Of a stretch of 64,000 nt of DNA, positions 20,501 through 30,722 are shown one piece after another. The DNA is from Astropecten irregularis (Eukaryota; Echinodermata; Asteroidea; Paxillosida; Astropectinidae), in contig OZ020244.1 in assembly GCA_963971285.1 (NCBI GenBank), forward strand, positions 23,498,001 through 23,562,000, given 5' to 3'. Every line of letters starts with the position of its first letter. Positions within the stretch are counted from its first letter, which is position 1. A program made the translations under genes and the position numbers. The notes under the pieces are model-generated. The model worked only from the letters and a program-made list of their open reading frames with translations. It was not told the DNA's origin and searched no databases.

Positions 20501-23500
20501 GCCCCAGTAAATGTTTTGTTTCTATGTTCCTTCCCTGCATAGATGTAGTGATCATAAATCTGCCTATTTACTGTTAGTGGATGAAGATGACTAAGAACGT
20601 AAACGGCATGCACACTGAATTTCAACTTATGTTGAACACCCACTGCCTTTGCTGCAGTCTAGATCTACAATGCAATTTGATCACAGATGGCTGGATACAA
20701 TCCTGGCCGACCATGCCCAGCCTCCGCAAACCTTCACCCCCCCCCTAAAAAAAAACAATCACAAACCCAATCTTTTAAACCCCTTCCACCCAGGAAGCAT
20801 TTATTGCACTTAGCATCATGGCATGAGAATATTCATGATTGCTTTGTTATTTCCATTGAAATACATTTTCGACGTGGGTACTGTTGAGAACAAGAGGTTT
20901 AATGAACCTTTATTGTAAAATTGTACAAAATATTCATTGTGGTGAATTTACCCTCTTGATATGCATTCGGTATTTTTGGGCAGACTGCAATCTATGAGCT
21001 CCAAACACAGATGCGTGCCACCGATTATGTCCGCCTGGAATTTGGGCTATTGTCTGGCAGTATTCAACCATTGTGTGCCTGCATTGTTTATGTAGAGCTC
21101 CCTGCACACATAGCCCAGACAGATGACCTCTATTGGACCGGTGGCTGATAATGAGGCCACTAAAAACAAAGCAAAATTTATCCCGGGCAGAAGGGGTTAA
21201 CAATGCCACCAAGTTGCAATTACCTTCCGTTGCGTGCTGTTTCAATCACCTTCTCCACGTCCCTTGTCACCACCAAGTGCTCTTCCAAATAATCACCGAC
21301 TCTGAACCGGAAATTGTGCAGCAGGGACAAGCCCATGGACCAGATGACGAAGAGATAAATGGCGTGGAGAGTGAAGTAGATTGCCAGGAAGTAGGACCAG
21401 AATCCACGTACAGTGCAGGAGTCTGTACTCTCGTCAGTCAAACAGGAATATTCCTAGAAGTGGTAAAAAGAGAGCAGAGATTGCATCAAGGCTCAAGATA
21501 TTCTGACATTCCCTCAAGCAGTCACTCTTCAAATTCAAGTTTGGATAACACCAAAATAAAGACTTACCAAGATTGAAAGGATAAATCTTATAGTCAGAAA
21601 GACAGCGACACCAAAATTGATGAAAGTCAGAATCAGAAACGTCACCATGAAGAACTTTGGCCTATCAGAAGAAGAAGAGATACAAGTAGGACATGAACAT
21701 AGTGCACAAAGAATGGGTAGGGAAGTGGGTAGGCCTATTTCATAGGTCCTGTTTTCAGACATCAATTTAAATTTTCTTATTCCACACTGTATGGTAACAT
21801 CATCGCTGTTAAATCCTGTTCCAGTCAATTTTTCTTCCCATTTTTCATTGACTTAAAATTAATCCAGTCAGTTTCTCTTCTAGTTATTTGATGATTAAAA
21901 GAAATTATATTTGACATGACAAATGCACAACATCTAAAATGGTCTAAAAAAGCTTTATTCGGTCAAATAATAGCGCTCCGCACTAATGATCACCGGCGCA
22001 CCCAGGATTTTGTCTTGGGGGGGGCTCAAAGAAACAATTTTCCCAAAAAACATTTTGTGACTCCCCCCCCCCCCCACAATTCCTCCTCTCCCTTTCCCTC
22101 CCCCCCCCTTTTTTTCGTTTTTTTCTTCTTTTTTTCGTTTTTTTTTCGTTTTTTTTTTTTAGGGACCCTCTTGGGGGGGGCTCAAGCCCCCCGAGCCCCC
22201 CCCCCCCCTGGGTGCGCCACTGCTAATGATGTCACAAAATCCCCGGATGTCAGACAAACATTTACTTACACATAGTGTACAGTGTACATGCGCTATGCAC
22301 GCACACACACACACACGTTTGCATGGTTGCAATGTTCGTCTGAGATCGGGTGCTATTTTTAGCGCAAGTGCGGAGCGCTATTGAAAATGGCCTTGTCTAT
22401 CATAGTTTAATAGTTATGTATTTCTGTAGATCCCCCTATCTGAATGTTACAATATTTCTTTGTAGTGATGATGTTGGAGTTTTCAAGGGGATACAAATCA
22501 AGTTCTGAGTCTTGTCTGAGTTTCATCTCCTTGCTACAGGTCCCAATACCAAAATGCCATCCCGACTCCATAGTACATGTCTTGTGCTGCTGCACTGGCC
22601 ACTCGTTGTAAGCATGACAAGTACTTCAATGCAAGACACAATGCTGTGCAGCTGGTTGGTATTAACAGCGCCCTCTATGGGTTGCGCATACAGTTGGTAA
22701 TTAACAGCGCCCTCTATGGGTTGTGCATGCAGCTGGTAATTAACATCGCCCTCTATGGGTTGCACATGCAGCTGATATTAACAGCACCATCTATGGGTTG
22801 TGCATGGACCAACTCTAGGCAGCAAAACCAAAAACTAAAACAAACATCTGTCTGCTTACCACAAGCTGGATGGTCCAGTGAATCCCCCCTTGTGGGTATA
22901 GGAGGGACACCTGTGAGTGGTGTACAGGGAGATTAGTCCCACACCGATGCAATAAATGAGCATGGCCCAGGGTAGGAAGGTGCCGTACTGCCAGGGCTGG
23001 TACGGAGACAGGAAATACCACAGAAACATCAGGGCAGCAAAGAGTGTGAAGATGCGATTCATTGACAAGATACCCTGCAAGAGATAAGATTGGATGAATG
23101 AATATTAAAGGTACTATCATACTTTTGTAGCGACTCGAATCTGAAACCTTCACAGATTTGCCTATAACTAATACCGGGTATAAAGATGGTGATGGTAGAA
23201 GCATACAGTTAACATTGTTCTGCCTGAGTGAAATGCTGTATTTGTCCATAAAAGAGTAAAACCAATGACCAAAAATTATTTTGAAGATCAAAAATAACGG
23301 TGAAAAGATTTTTTAAATACTGTGGGCGTTTTTCACTGTTTTCTCAAAAAGTGGGCACTGTATGGGACTGGAAATTTTCACAGATGACTGTTACTATATC
23401 TGTCTTGATTTTTTTGCCCATGAATCTGTATTTCTTTGACATGGCAGAATGAAGAATCCTGGCTTTTCCGAATCTCAGATGACATATAGCCTTCTTTCAC

Positions 23501-26172
23501 TCTTCCACCTCCTTCAACACTTTTCATCATCTCCTTTCAAAATTCATACAAAATGACTTGCTCCCCCATTCTCTTCCACAGCAAATGAGGTTTGCTTCTA
23601 TATAGGCCTTGTCCCACTTGACCAATCTCGGGGATGGCCCCGGGGTGACGAAGGGGTGAAAATAAGCCACAATTCCCACTTGAAATTTTCACCCCTCCGT
23701 CACCCCCCCACTCTGGGGCTAGTTCACTCGTTGATGAGCGCTCTAGTGGGAAAAGGCTTCTTTGATTCCACCAGCCTCGGTTTTTTATGTTTTTTTTTTT
23801 ATACGTACGCTGAATCCTGCGACCATCCTCTCCCTCCATTTCAGCATTGCCACCTCCTGGATCAAAGCCAGTTTGACCTCAATGGTCTGCCCAAAACCCA
23901 GCTTGGCTCTCTCTGCCCGGACATCTGTGAACGACTGCACCAAAGAAAATAGGTGAACAATTTGTGTAACAGTAACTCTGTAAATTTATACTGTACGTAC
24001 AGGTATCTTTGTCCTTCTTGACCAATAGAAGCATTGTGTACATTAAAAATTGAAATACTTCAGACATGTTATAACTTATGCAAACAAAAATTGGAGATCA
24101 ACTGAAATGCTGTATTCAATTGAAATGCTGATTTGATCCCGCTCCAGTCAATTTGTCTTTGTTCACTTTTTAGTGTGACTCAAATTCATTTCAATGTTAT
24201 GCTTTCAGAGTTGTAACGAGTCACTTTTTGTGTGATTCAAGCGAGTTGAGTCATTTTAAAGATGTGACTCGAGTTGAGTCATTAGGTCAAGAATTTCGAG
24301 TTGAGTCTCCAAAAAATGTGACTCAAAACAAAATTCCAAATGAAACAAATTGTACCGTAAACTAGCTGATCTAGGGTGTTTATAAAACGGAGGCTCAGGC
24401 TCAGGCTCGGGCTCCATTTTGTGAATCCATTCTGAAATAACAGGTATAAAAAAAAGATGCTTTTGGCTGCGGTTCGGAAGTATATTCTCTGGTTTGAAAA
24501 GCAAAACAGAGCTTCAGCTTTAATGAAAAACAACAACCAATATTTTCAGCATATGGATGTCAGAGCTGGATCCTGAGCCTCTGTTTTGTAAACGCCCTAT
24601 GGTTCCAACTGAATGAGCTTTATAGTACATGTACCTCATGTTTCTTTGCCATTGGCACCATCTTGAGTACGCAGTGATCGCCGATTCGATAGTCATCCAG
24701 CGTGTAGGCATCCCGTAGGTATTGACCTTTGTACCTCATGCGGAACTGATGATCCTCGTGGCCCATCCCGTAAAGGGTGTGAAGAAGCTGAGCCCTGACA
24801 CGGGCGAGGGTGTCGATGGCATTGCATTGTAAGACAAACGTATGGATCTAGAGACGAGTGGAAAAATTTTTTTTAAACAGATTTGTGTTCATTTGTATAC
24901 AGCAGGTTGGTACAGCACTCCACCTTTAAAGGTAATATCATACATTGGTTTTTGTCAAAAAAATACAGATTCGTAAGCACAAATATCAAGGAAGATACAG
25001 TAAAAGTAATCTGTGAAAATTTCAGTCCCATACGTTGCCCACTTTTTGAGAAAACAGCGAAAAACGGCCACAGTATTTCTTAAGTGTTTTCTCTTTTATT
25101 TTTGATCTTTTAAAAGATCAAAAAGATGTTCGGTCGTTGTTTTACTAATTTCTTGATAAATACAGCATTTCAAGCGAAAACATTTTAACAGTATGTTTCT
25201 TCCACCACCATCTTCATATCCTGTAAGTTATACGTAAATCTGTGAACATTTTTGTTTTGGTCTCTTACCAAAGTACGATACTACCTTTAACTTGCAATGG
25301 CTTTGCAGATTATTTTAATAGAAAGTGCAAGTCATATATAACTGGGATAATTTGCATGCATATAGCCTAGTCCTATACCTGAAAGACGAGTTTTACCGAT
25401 CTCAAAACACCCTTGAGCTCTGACTGTCGTGTGCATCTGTTCAGTACCATAGACCATATCGCAAATAGTGACCGCAGGGAGTTGTAGTATCATAAGTATG
25501 CACAAGGGTCGAATGGTCGCCAACACCTGCTTACTTGTTTCCCTTGTGGTTATTTGATGATTATATTAATTAAAAAGCCGTATCCTCTTTGAGTGATTCC
25601 CACATGTACTGCTCCCAGGTTGCAGCATTGCTGCGTGTATCATTGAAACGATCCTTGGGGTATGGCGTGGTGGTGTGTGCGTGGTTTCATGGCTTCTGAC
25701 TGCCAAACGAACAAATTAAATAATTGACTATAATTGGGTCACCAGCAACGTACGGGCCGGATGGCTCAGTTGGTGGAGCCCCTGTATGGTATTCAGGAGG
25801 TCGCCGGTTCAAATCCCGCTCCAGTCAATTTTTCTTTTTTCACTTTTCAATTAATTTTCACATGTTAAATTTAAAAATAAAATAAACTGTGAAAAGTGTA
25901 TTTTACAAATCACATTAAGATTATAATAACAGCATGGGGAAATGGTTTATTTTATTACCCATCAGAGGAAATCCCACAAAATAACCACGCAGACGCCTGT
26001 TATTTTGATCATCTGCGTTTTCTCACGTTATTGATGCAGAAGCCAAATGTTAGTTTTTACAATTGGTTTTCAATATTTCAGTGAATGTGAATTCATACAC
26101 GAAATGGAATACAATTTAATTCCGGATCAGCTAGCTTACCGGATACGCGCTGCTTTCCACGTAAACAAGCAT
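14560..26172 (-). CDS. Ubiquitin-like / four-helix membrane / armadillo-repeat protein (716 aa, 13 exons)
   Basis: Exons in coding order: 26172-26140, 24847-24635, 23934-23809, 23074-22860, 21661-21568, 21453-21224, 20061-19972, 19402-19303, 18463-18187, 17389-17280, 16401-16297, 15673-15543 and 14986-14560. Every junction is GT-AG, phases agree throughout, and the chain runs from ATG to TGA. Residues 1-78 look like a ubiquitin fold (MLVYVESS at the start, RMRYKGQYL, TLDDYRIGDHCVLKMVP). Predicted helices lie near 126-146, 156-175, 199-226 and 245-272, with two cysteines (231, 240) in the loop before the last. Residues about 290-560 hold armadillo-type repeats (VELGGVATLTTLLHS, ADRGLEDLAHAVQ, AEGGLEVLISLG). 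The tail ends in a long Ser run. An even helix number puts both the Ubl and the repeats on the same, probably cytosolic, side. I do not recognise a named homologue; a role in membrane-linked ubiquitin signalling is only an inference. Confidence 0.85.
15019..15376. mobile_element. TTAA MITE, family A (copy 3)
   Basis: TTAAAGGTAATATCATACTTTGG at the left and CCAAAGTATGATAGAACCTTTA at the right. It lies in the last intron of the Ubl-armadillo gene, beginning 33 bases upstream of the last exon's acceptor. Confidence 0.85.
16780..17195 (+). repeat. Probable SINE/LINE tail ending in TAA microsatellite
   Basis: The stretch ends GAGATACAGTGCCTAGGGCGCTTTTGAGG...ATAAATAATAATAATAATG. A GGCGCTTTTGAG phrase followed by a (TAA)n tail is common at the 3' ends of non-LTR elements and their SINEs. 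The left boundary is a guess, and ORFs at 16619-16993 are probably spurious. Intronic to the minus-strand gene. Confidence 0.4.
17535..17700. repeat. 'GGCTTTGCATGGTGACAATTGG' repeat (half element)
   Basis: Shares GAGGCTTTGCATGGTGACAATTGGTA, GAAACACCATGTAAT and the GTTCGTAC...GCACTTC block with the full foldback copy at 49561-49848. Intronic. Confidence 0.65.
18600..19205. repeat. About 210-bp tandem repeat, three copies, intronic
   Basis: Copies begin near 18600, 18811 and 19020 with variants of AAGCCCAAGCAATGAGCTTT, then TTTCTGTCTGAATTCTGAAAGTTCTTG, GGTTGGATAA and GATGACAGCAGATTATGATC. Copies differ by many substitutions and small gaps, so the duplication is old. Confidence 0.85.
19545..19810 (+). 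mobile_element. Non-LTR retrotransposon fragment (ORF2 C-terminal end)
   Basis: The plus strand reads GTRPRGRPPKRWTDCLKES then SLTQARHMAQDRKLWRAFI. The order GRPPKRW(T/I)D...A.DR..WR is a well-known C-terminus of RTE/jockey-type reverse transcriptases. The upstream part (RWFSNLDQDESR) is in another frame. It is antisense within an intron of the Ubl-armadillo gene. Confidence 0.75.
20185..20480. mobile_element. TTAA MITE, family A (copy 4, internally deleted)
   Basis: TTAAAGGAAATGTCATACTTTGGCG at the left and CCAAAGTATGATAGTACTTTTAA at the right. It is shorter than other copies and lacks most of the central palindrome. Intronic. Confidence 0.8.
21966..22384. mobile_element. MITE with ends AATAGCGCTCCGCACT, host of a nested hAT MITE
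   Basis: Left end AATAATAGCGCTCCGCACT and right end AGTGCGGAGCGCTATTG are inverted copies. Removing the nested element at 21991-22222 leaves about 180 bp. A relative with ends AATAGGGCTCCGCGCTTGAG / CACGAGTGCAGAGCCCTATT is at 55567-55752. Intronic. Confidence 0.75.
21991..22222. mobile_element. hAT-type MITE with 8-bp target duplication CTAATGAT
   Basis: Ends CACCGGCGCACCCAGG and CCTGGGTGCGCCACTG are near-perfect inverted repeats of the CAGTGGCGCACCCAGG type. CTAATGAT occurs immediately outside both ends (21983-21990 and 22223-22230). The interior is long poly-C, poly-T and poly-G runs. No transposase. Confidence 0.85.
22649..22808. repeat. About 41-bp tandem repeat, four copies
   Basis: The unit is like TTAACAGCGCCCTCTATGGGTTGCGCATACAGTTGGTAA. 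It creates in-frame look-alike ORFs on both strands (22523-22936), which are artefacts. It lies in an intron about 50 bases from exon 22860-23074. Confidence 0.9.
23105..23445. mobile_element. TTAA MITE, family A (copy 5, right end truncated)
   Basis: Starts TTAAAGGTACTATCATACTTTTGTAGC and ends at TGTATTTCTTTGACATGG without the final CCAAAGTATGATA. It starts about 30 bases from the exon 22860-23074 acceptor. Confidence 0.75.
24370..24598. repeat. Foldback repeat, 'GGCTCAGGCT' family (copy 3)
   Basis: GGGTGTTTATAAAACGGAGGCTCAGGCTC at the left mirrors GAGCCTCTGTTTTGTAAACGCCCT at the right. The interior matches copies at 11637 and 12371. It ends about 36 bases from exon 24635-24847. Confidence 0.7.
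24926..25290. mobile_element. TTAA MITE, family A (copy 6)
   Basis: TTAAAGGTAATATCATACATTGG and CCAAAGTACGATACTACCTTTAA at the ends, with GATCTTTTAAAAGATC at the centre. In the first intron of the Ubl-armadillo gene. Confidence 0.85.
25540..25860 (+). mobile_element. tRNA-derived composite SINE (copy 2, near full length)
   Basis: In order: CCCTTGTGGTTATTTGATGATTA, AAAAAGCCGTATCCTCTTTGAGTGAT, TTTCATGGCTTCTGACTGCC, then a tRNA-like body with GGATGGCTCAGTTGGTGG (box A) and GGTTCAAATCCCG (box B), then CCAGTCAATTTTTCTTTTTTCAC. The tRNA-like part is internal, not at the head. It is not a functional tRNA, because the cloverleaf arms do not close. Confidence 0.75.
26140..26172 (-). other. First coding exon of the Ubl-armadillo gene
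   Basis: This 33-base exon codes MLVYVESSAYP and ends at CCG|GTAAGC in phase 0. It joins the next exon, IHTFVLQCN, to make the first beta hairpin of the ubiquitin-like domain. No other upstream Met exon was seen that fits both phase and fold. It is too short for ordinary ORF finding. Sequence beyond 26172 is presumably 5' UTR and promoter. Confidence 0.8.
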
Positions 26173-26677
26173 TGTTCCTTCAAGACGGAGTCTTTCTCCT
26201 TATCACATTGAACTTTATTCACATCATCTAATTCGATTCTAAATACTGAAGCCGATCATGGCCAAGTTTGAGAAATAACAACATTGATTACACCTGTACG
26301 AGGAATTACACTTGATTGTCAGTGCAATCTATTTGACATGCAAATTAGTCACGTCATTAGCTCCAAGGTAACGCGTCTTACCAAGTTGAGACAAATGAGG
26401 GCGCTAACAAGTTGGCCTGTCAAGTTTTATCTTCGCCATTCATTGAATGAAAAGTGGACAAAGAACAAATTGGGATTCGAACCAGCGACCTCCGGAATAC
26501 CGTAACGATGCTCTTATTACCTTAAAAAAAACCAGTCGGTTTCCCTTGTGGTTATTTTCATGATTCTATGAGTTCGTCGCAGACGTACGTGGGGAGTCTA
26601 GCTGAGAGAAATTAACTAGCTCTCCCAAAATAATTTCACAGAACTCCGCGAGTCTCCCATTTGAGTTGCCACAGAAG

Positions 26678-27048
26678 TTAAAAGTATAATACAAGATTGG
26701 TAAAGGTCACAGAACAGCACTCACACTTTCCTTGATCAAACATGTACTTGAAATAATAAACCTGTAAAAAACTTTGAGCTCAATCGGACACCTGAGTCCC
26801 GAGAAAATAGCAAAAAAATTTACTCAATTTTTCCTATAAAACATAAAGAAAGTTTTGATCTTACCCCGAGATCAAAACTGTTTTCTATCTTTGTTTTACT
26901 CATTTCTGAATTAATACACCATTTAGGCCTAAGGCAAAAATATTTTAATGGTATATTTCTACCAGTACCACCTTCATATCCTGAAAGTTAAACGTATATC
27001 TTGGAATATTTCTGTTTCGGTATGCTAACAAGCTGTACTTACCTTTAA
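26678..27048 (+). mobile_element. Family-B MITE-like repeat (copy 3)
   Basis: TTAAAAGTATAATACAAGATTGGTAAAGGTCACAG at the left and TACCTTTAA at the right, with the GATCTTACCCCGAGATC imperfect palindrome at the centre. Confidence 0.8.
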
Positions 27049-27808
27049 CTGGAAACTATATTATGAATCATTAATCTTTTAATTTTTTAGAGGCGCTGAT
27101 GAGTGTTCCGCAAATTGAAAATATTTTACATTTAATGAATAACTTGACCTCTTTGAATTTGAGATCAATGAATTCAGTCACTGAACATCGAAGCCAAAAT
27201 TTATCAAGTCTTCTCAAAACTTGAAGAACAGAAGCCTACACATTGATATTAATTGCATCACCCTCAAAAGAAATCCCCATAAAAGTACAATGAAATTAAC
27301 ATAAAATTAAAAAATCCAAAACGCCATACTGAGCTTTTTGTTAAAATTTGCGGCACAGTTATTATCAGTTATCCAAACTGTTTCAAGGATTTATTTATTT
27401 TTATTTATTTTTCGAAAACTTTATAATATTACCCACGGCGAAACCAAATAAATACACCCGTTGCATGTTCATTTTGGTCAATAAAACTCATTAAAGAATA
27501 AGATGCGTAATGACTGAGACATATTGACAAGTGATGTACAATGTATGAATTTAATTTATCTTCAGAAGAAAAAAAAGGTGAACAGCTATATACAATGTAT
27601 AACATTCAGTTTATCATGTCCATCTTAATACCGTTTAAGTTATTGGTCAATCTGGGAACATTTCTGTTTCAGTTTGTTACCAATCCTGCACTGGGAATGT
27701 TATGCACAGCAAACAACGGCCGAATACCAGTCAGAACATCACATGAAAATTTGCTTGGTAATCCTGTTTGATGAAGGAAGACATTTTATGCTTAAGCAAA
27801 TTATGTGC

Positions 27809-28174
27809 TTAAAGGTAGTATCATACTTTGTTTGCATACCGAAACAGAAATCTTCACAGATTTACCTTTAACTTACAGGGTATAAAGATGGTGATGGTAT
27901 AAACATACCGTTATTAATCTTTCTGCTTGAAATGCTGTATTTATCCAGAAAAGAGTAAAATCAGTGACCAAAATAATTTTTGATCTTTTAAAGATCAAAA
28001 TAAAAGAGAGAATACTTAAGAAATACTGTGGCCATCTTTCACTTTTTTCTCAAAAAGTGGCCACCGTATGGGACTGACATTTTTACAGATGACTGTTATT
28101 GTATCTGGCTTGATATTTTTGCCTATATGAACCTGTATTTCTTTGCCAAAACCCAAAGTATGATATTACCTTTG
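27809..28174. mobile_element. TTAA MITE, family A (copy 7)
   Basis: TTAAAGGTAGTATCATACTTTG at the left and AAAGTATGATATTACCTTTG at the right, with GATCTTTTAAAGATC at the centre. The last base of the right TTAA-type end is mutated. Confidence 0.8.
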
Positions 28175-28283
28175 AAGAAGTTGAGGCATTGTAAGTGGTT
28201 TTCTTTATTAAATTTATTTTAAAATTTTTATTTTAGTTTGAAAAGTAAATTATTCATCTTCGACTTTGTTTGAATGTGTCCCC

Positions 28284-28726
28284 GGCAGCTAGGAGAGTTT
28301 TATTTCTGTTATTTACCCATCATTGACAAAATTATCGGGCCGTCTTTCGATCACAGGGCAGGTAATAGGCCCTTATAGATTCAGGTTGATGTTTGGTCAT
28401 CTTGGCAGCTTGGAGAGTGTCTTATTTTACCCATCACTGACAACATTATTGGACGATCTTTCAATCACAGGTAGGTAATAGGCCTAATAGATTCAGGTTG
28501 ATGTTTGGTCATCTAGGCAGCTTGGAGAGTGTCTTATTTTACCCATCACTGACAACATTATTGGACGATCTTTCAATCACAGGGCAGCTAATAGGCCTAA
28601 TAGATTCAGTTTGATGTTTGGTCATCTAGGCAGCTGGGAGGGTGTCTAATTATACCCATCACTGACAAGATTATCGGACGATCTTTCAATCACAGGTAGG
28701 TAATAGGCCTGATAGATTCAGTTGCG
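28284..28726. repeat. About 113-bp tandem repeat, four copies
   Basis: Copies start near 28284, 28404, 28516 and 28629 with GGCAGCTTGGAGAGTGT, then TTACCCATCACTGACA, GACGATCTTTCAATCACAGG and TTTGGTCATCT. Copies 2 and 3 are nearly identical and the outer ones more diverged. Confidence 0.9.
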
Positions 28727-28883
28727 TTGTCCAAGTATAATGGCCGAGCCGAGCTGCCGGCTTCACACGATTTGTCGCTTTGGCGTATATGACCGTGGCC
28801 AGATTCTGGCTTCAGATCGATGGCGATATTCAAGGTCACACAGGGGCCAATTTCATACAGCTGCTTCAACACCAAAATATGCT

Positions 28884-29213
28884 TTAAGGTAGTATCATAC
28901 TTTGTTTTTTGTGTCAAAGAAATACAGATCCATGGGCAAACGGTGCATACGGTGCATGCCCACTTTTTGAGAAAACAGTGAAAAACGGCCACAGTATTTC
29001 TTAAGTCTTTTCACTTTTATTTTTCATCTTTTAAAAGATCAAAAAGATTTTCGCTCGTTGTTTTACTCATTTCTAAGTAAACACACCATTTCAGGCGAAA
29101 AGAAATTGTAACGATATGATTCTACCACCACCATCTTCATACCCTGTAAGTTATACGTAAATTTGTGAACATTTTTGTTTTGGTGTCTTACCAAAGTATG
29201 ATACTACCTTTAA
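28884..29213. mobile_element. TTAA MITE, family A (copy 8), nested in another repeat
   Basis: TTAAGGTAGTATCATACTTTG and CCAAAGTATGATACTACCTTTAA at the ends. The flanks (GGGGCCAATTTCATACAGCTGC...ACCAAAATATGC and GCACCAAAAACCTTAG) belong to one 'GGCCAATTTCATA' repeat, so the MITE inserted into it at TTAA. Confidence 0.8.
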
Positions 29214-30044
29214 GCACCAAAAACCTTAGTAAATAAAATCAGTATGCCAGCAGCCAAAACTCCTTGTGAATGTTATTCTCAGCAAACAATGGCCGAATAC
29301 AAGTCAAAAGCAGTAAACATGACATTCAAATTTGATTAGCAATCCTGTTTGATCAAGAAAGACTTTTCATGCTTAAGCAAATTCTGTGTTCTATGACATC
29401 GCTATGAAATTGGCCACAGAGCAGGGAGAACAACTGATTCAAACAACATATAATTACATTTTGAACACCATGGGCCACTCAGCTGGTGGATAAATGAAAT
29501 TACAATTACTGTGGTTGGATTCGTTTTATTATTAGATTCTGTGCTTGCATGGGTGGCTATAGTTTGAGTTGGTGGACGGGATGAGATAGAAGTGGTCTGA
29601 CAACTAAATTGATAACATCATGGAGGATGTTGACACGTCGTCCTTGTACGAGCTCACACGGGCCAGAAGATAATCCATATCCTGTCAGCATGTCATTGTA
29701 TAACAGCACTGAAATCGCAGTTTGCAATGATTATTGGCAAGCCATGATAGTCATCACGATAACATCCAGTGTTTCTTCTATAGTCCTCAGGAGCCTAGTT
29801 TGAAGAAATCAAGGAAACCATAAAGGAAAATCGATATGCTTCGAAAACAATGACGGTAGAAGAAAGACCAAGCGTTTTATGAGTTTCCTTCCGTTTATAA
29901 TGCGTTACAAGACTAACTCAGTCTCACTAATAAAAAGCCATAGATTAGCTGATACAAATTGACGCAAAAACTTTGATATCAGTAATATTTATATGGATAT
30001 TGAAGAAAACCCGATAGCTAGTAACGTATTTTAGGAAAACGGCA

Positions 30045-30297
30045 TGCACCGCGGGGCAAGCGCTCAAATTGCGCCACTATGATTCCAACTTCTGATGTCA
30101 ATGACAAAAGAAAATCAGACAAATTGAAATTGGAATCTTTCTCTGTGTGTTCATTGGATTAGATTTCAAAAGTCATATATAAGACTTCAAAGTACAGCAA
30201 CGTTTCCACATTGCGTTTTTGCGTCCCCTAAAAAGTGGCGCCTGAGGCACGTGACTCTTGCCTCCCGCCCTCCCCTATATAGTATTATACGCCACTG
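30045..30297. mobile_element. hAT-like MITE, 'CAGYGGCGTA' family (copy 2, inverted)
   Basis: The minus strand starts CAGTGGCGTATAATACTATATAGGGGAGG and later reads GGAATCATAGTGGCGCAATTTGAGCGCTTGCCCCGCGG. It matches copies at 10965 and 50751. Confidence 0.65.
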
Positions 30298-30722
30298 TCC
30301 ATAAACTTTTCAGTTGAAAGCCGATTTTCGACCCGATGGCAAACTATTTATACGCGTTATCAGTTTTATTATTTGTTTTATATTGTTATTTTTTGTTTGT
30401 TTGTCTGCTAATGTATTCTGGCTGATGGCGGCATGGTTCCAAGGTTTAAGTGTTCGAGCTGATTTTGTCGGGGGCAAAAATCGCCGTGGACGTTTATTTG
30501 CTGTGCGTGTGCCTACGATCAATGATTCCAGCCATTGTGAATTGATTCAACATTCTAGTTATATCCAAGCCTATGTATTACCACATGCATTGAAGAATAT
30601 AATGATATAATGCGGGGATATTACATTCAGGGATCATCACAACTCTAGGACGGTCTGAAATTGAATGTTGGTCTTGTTTTTCGTGAACTTGAGACACCAG
30701 GCTGATTATTCTGTTTTGTAGC

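Larger units (their letters stand above)
26173..30721. other. Intergenic space between head-to-head genes
   Basis: The Ubl-armadillo promoter (minus) should lie near 26173-26350, and the FABP gene (plus) begins at 30723. No other gene was recognised. Contents are a SINE fragment near 26440-26580, family-B MITE 26678-27048, family-A MITEs 27809-28174 and 28884-29213, a tandem block 28284-28726, and an inverted hAT-like MITE 30045-30297. Confidence 0.6.

Noticed and set aside
22815..23291. 158-aa minus-strand ORF over exon 22860-23074
   Set aside because: The correct frame is the overlapping one that gives hydrophobic helices and joins both neighbouring exons in phase; this frame does neither.
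30314..30610. 98-aa hydrophobic ORF just upstream of the FABP gene
   Set aside because: It begins at a TTG codon, overlaps AT-rich and repeat-derived sequence, and shows no family pattern.
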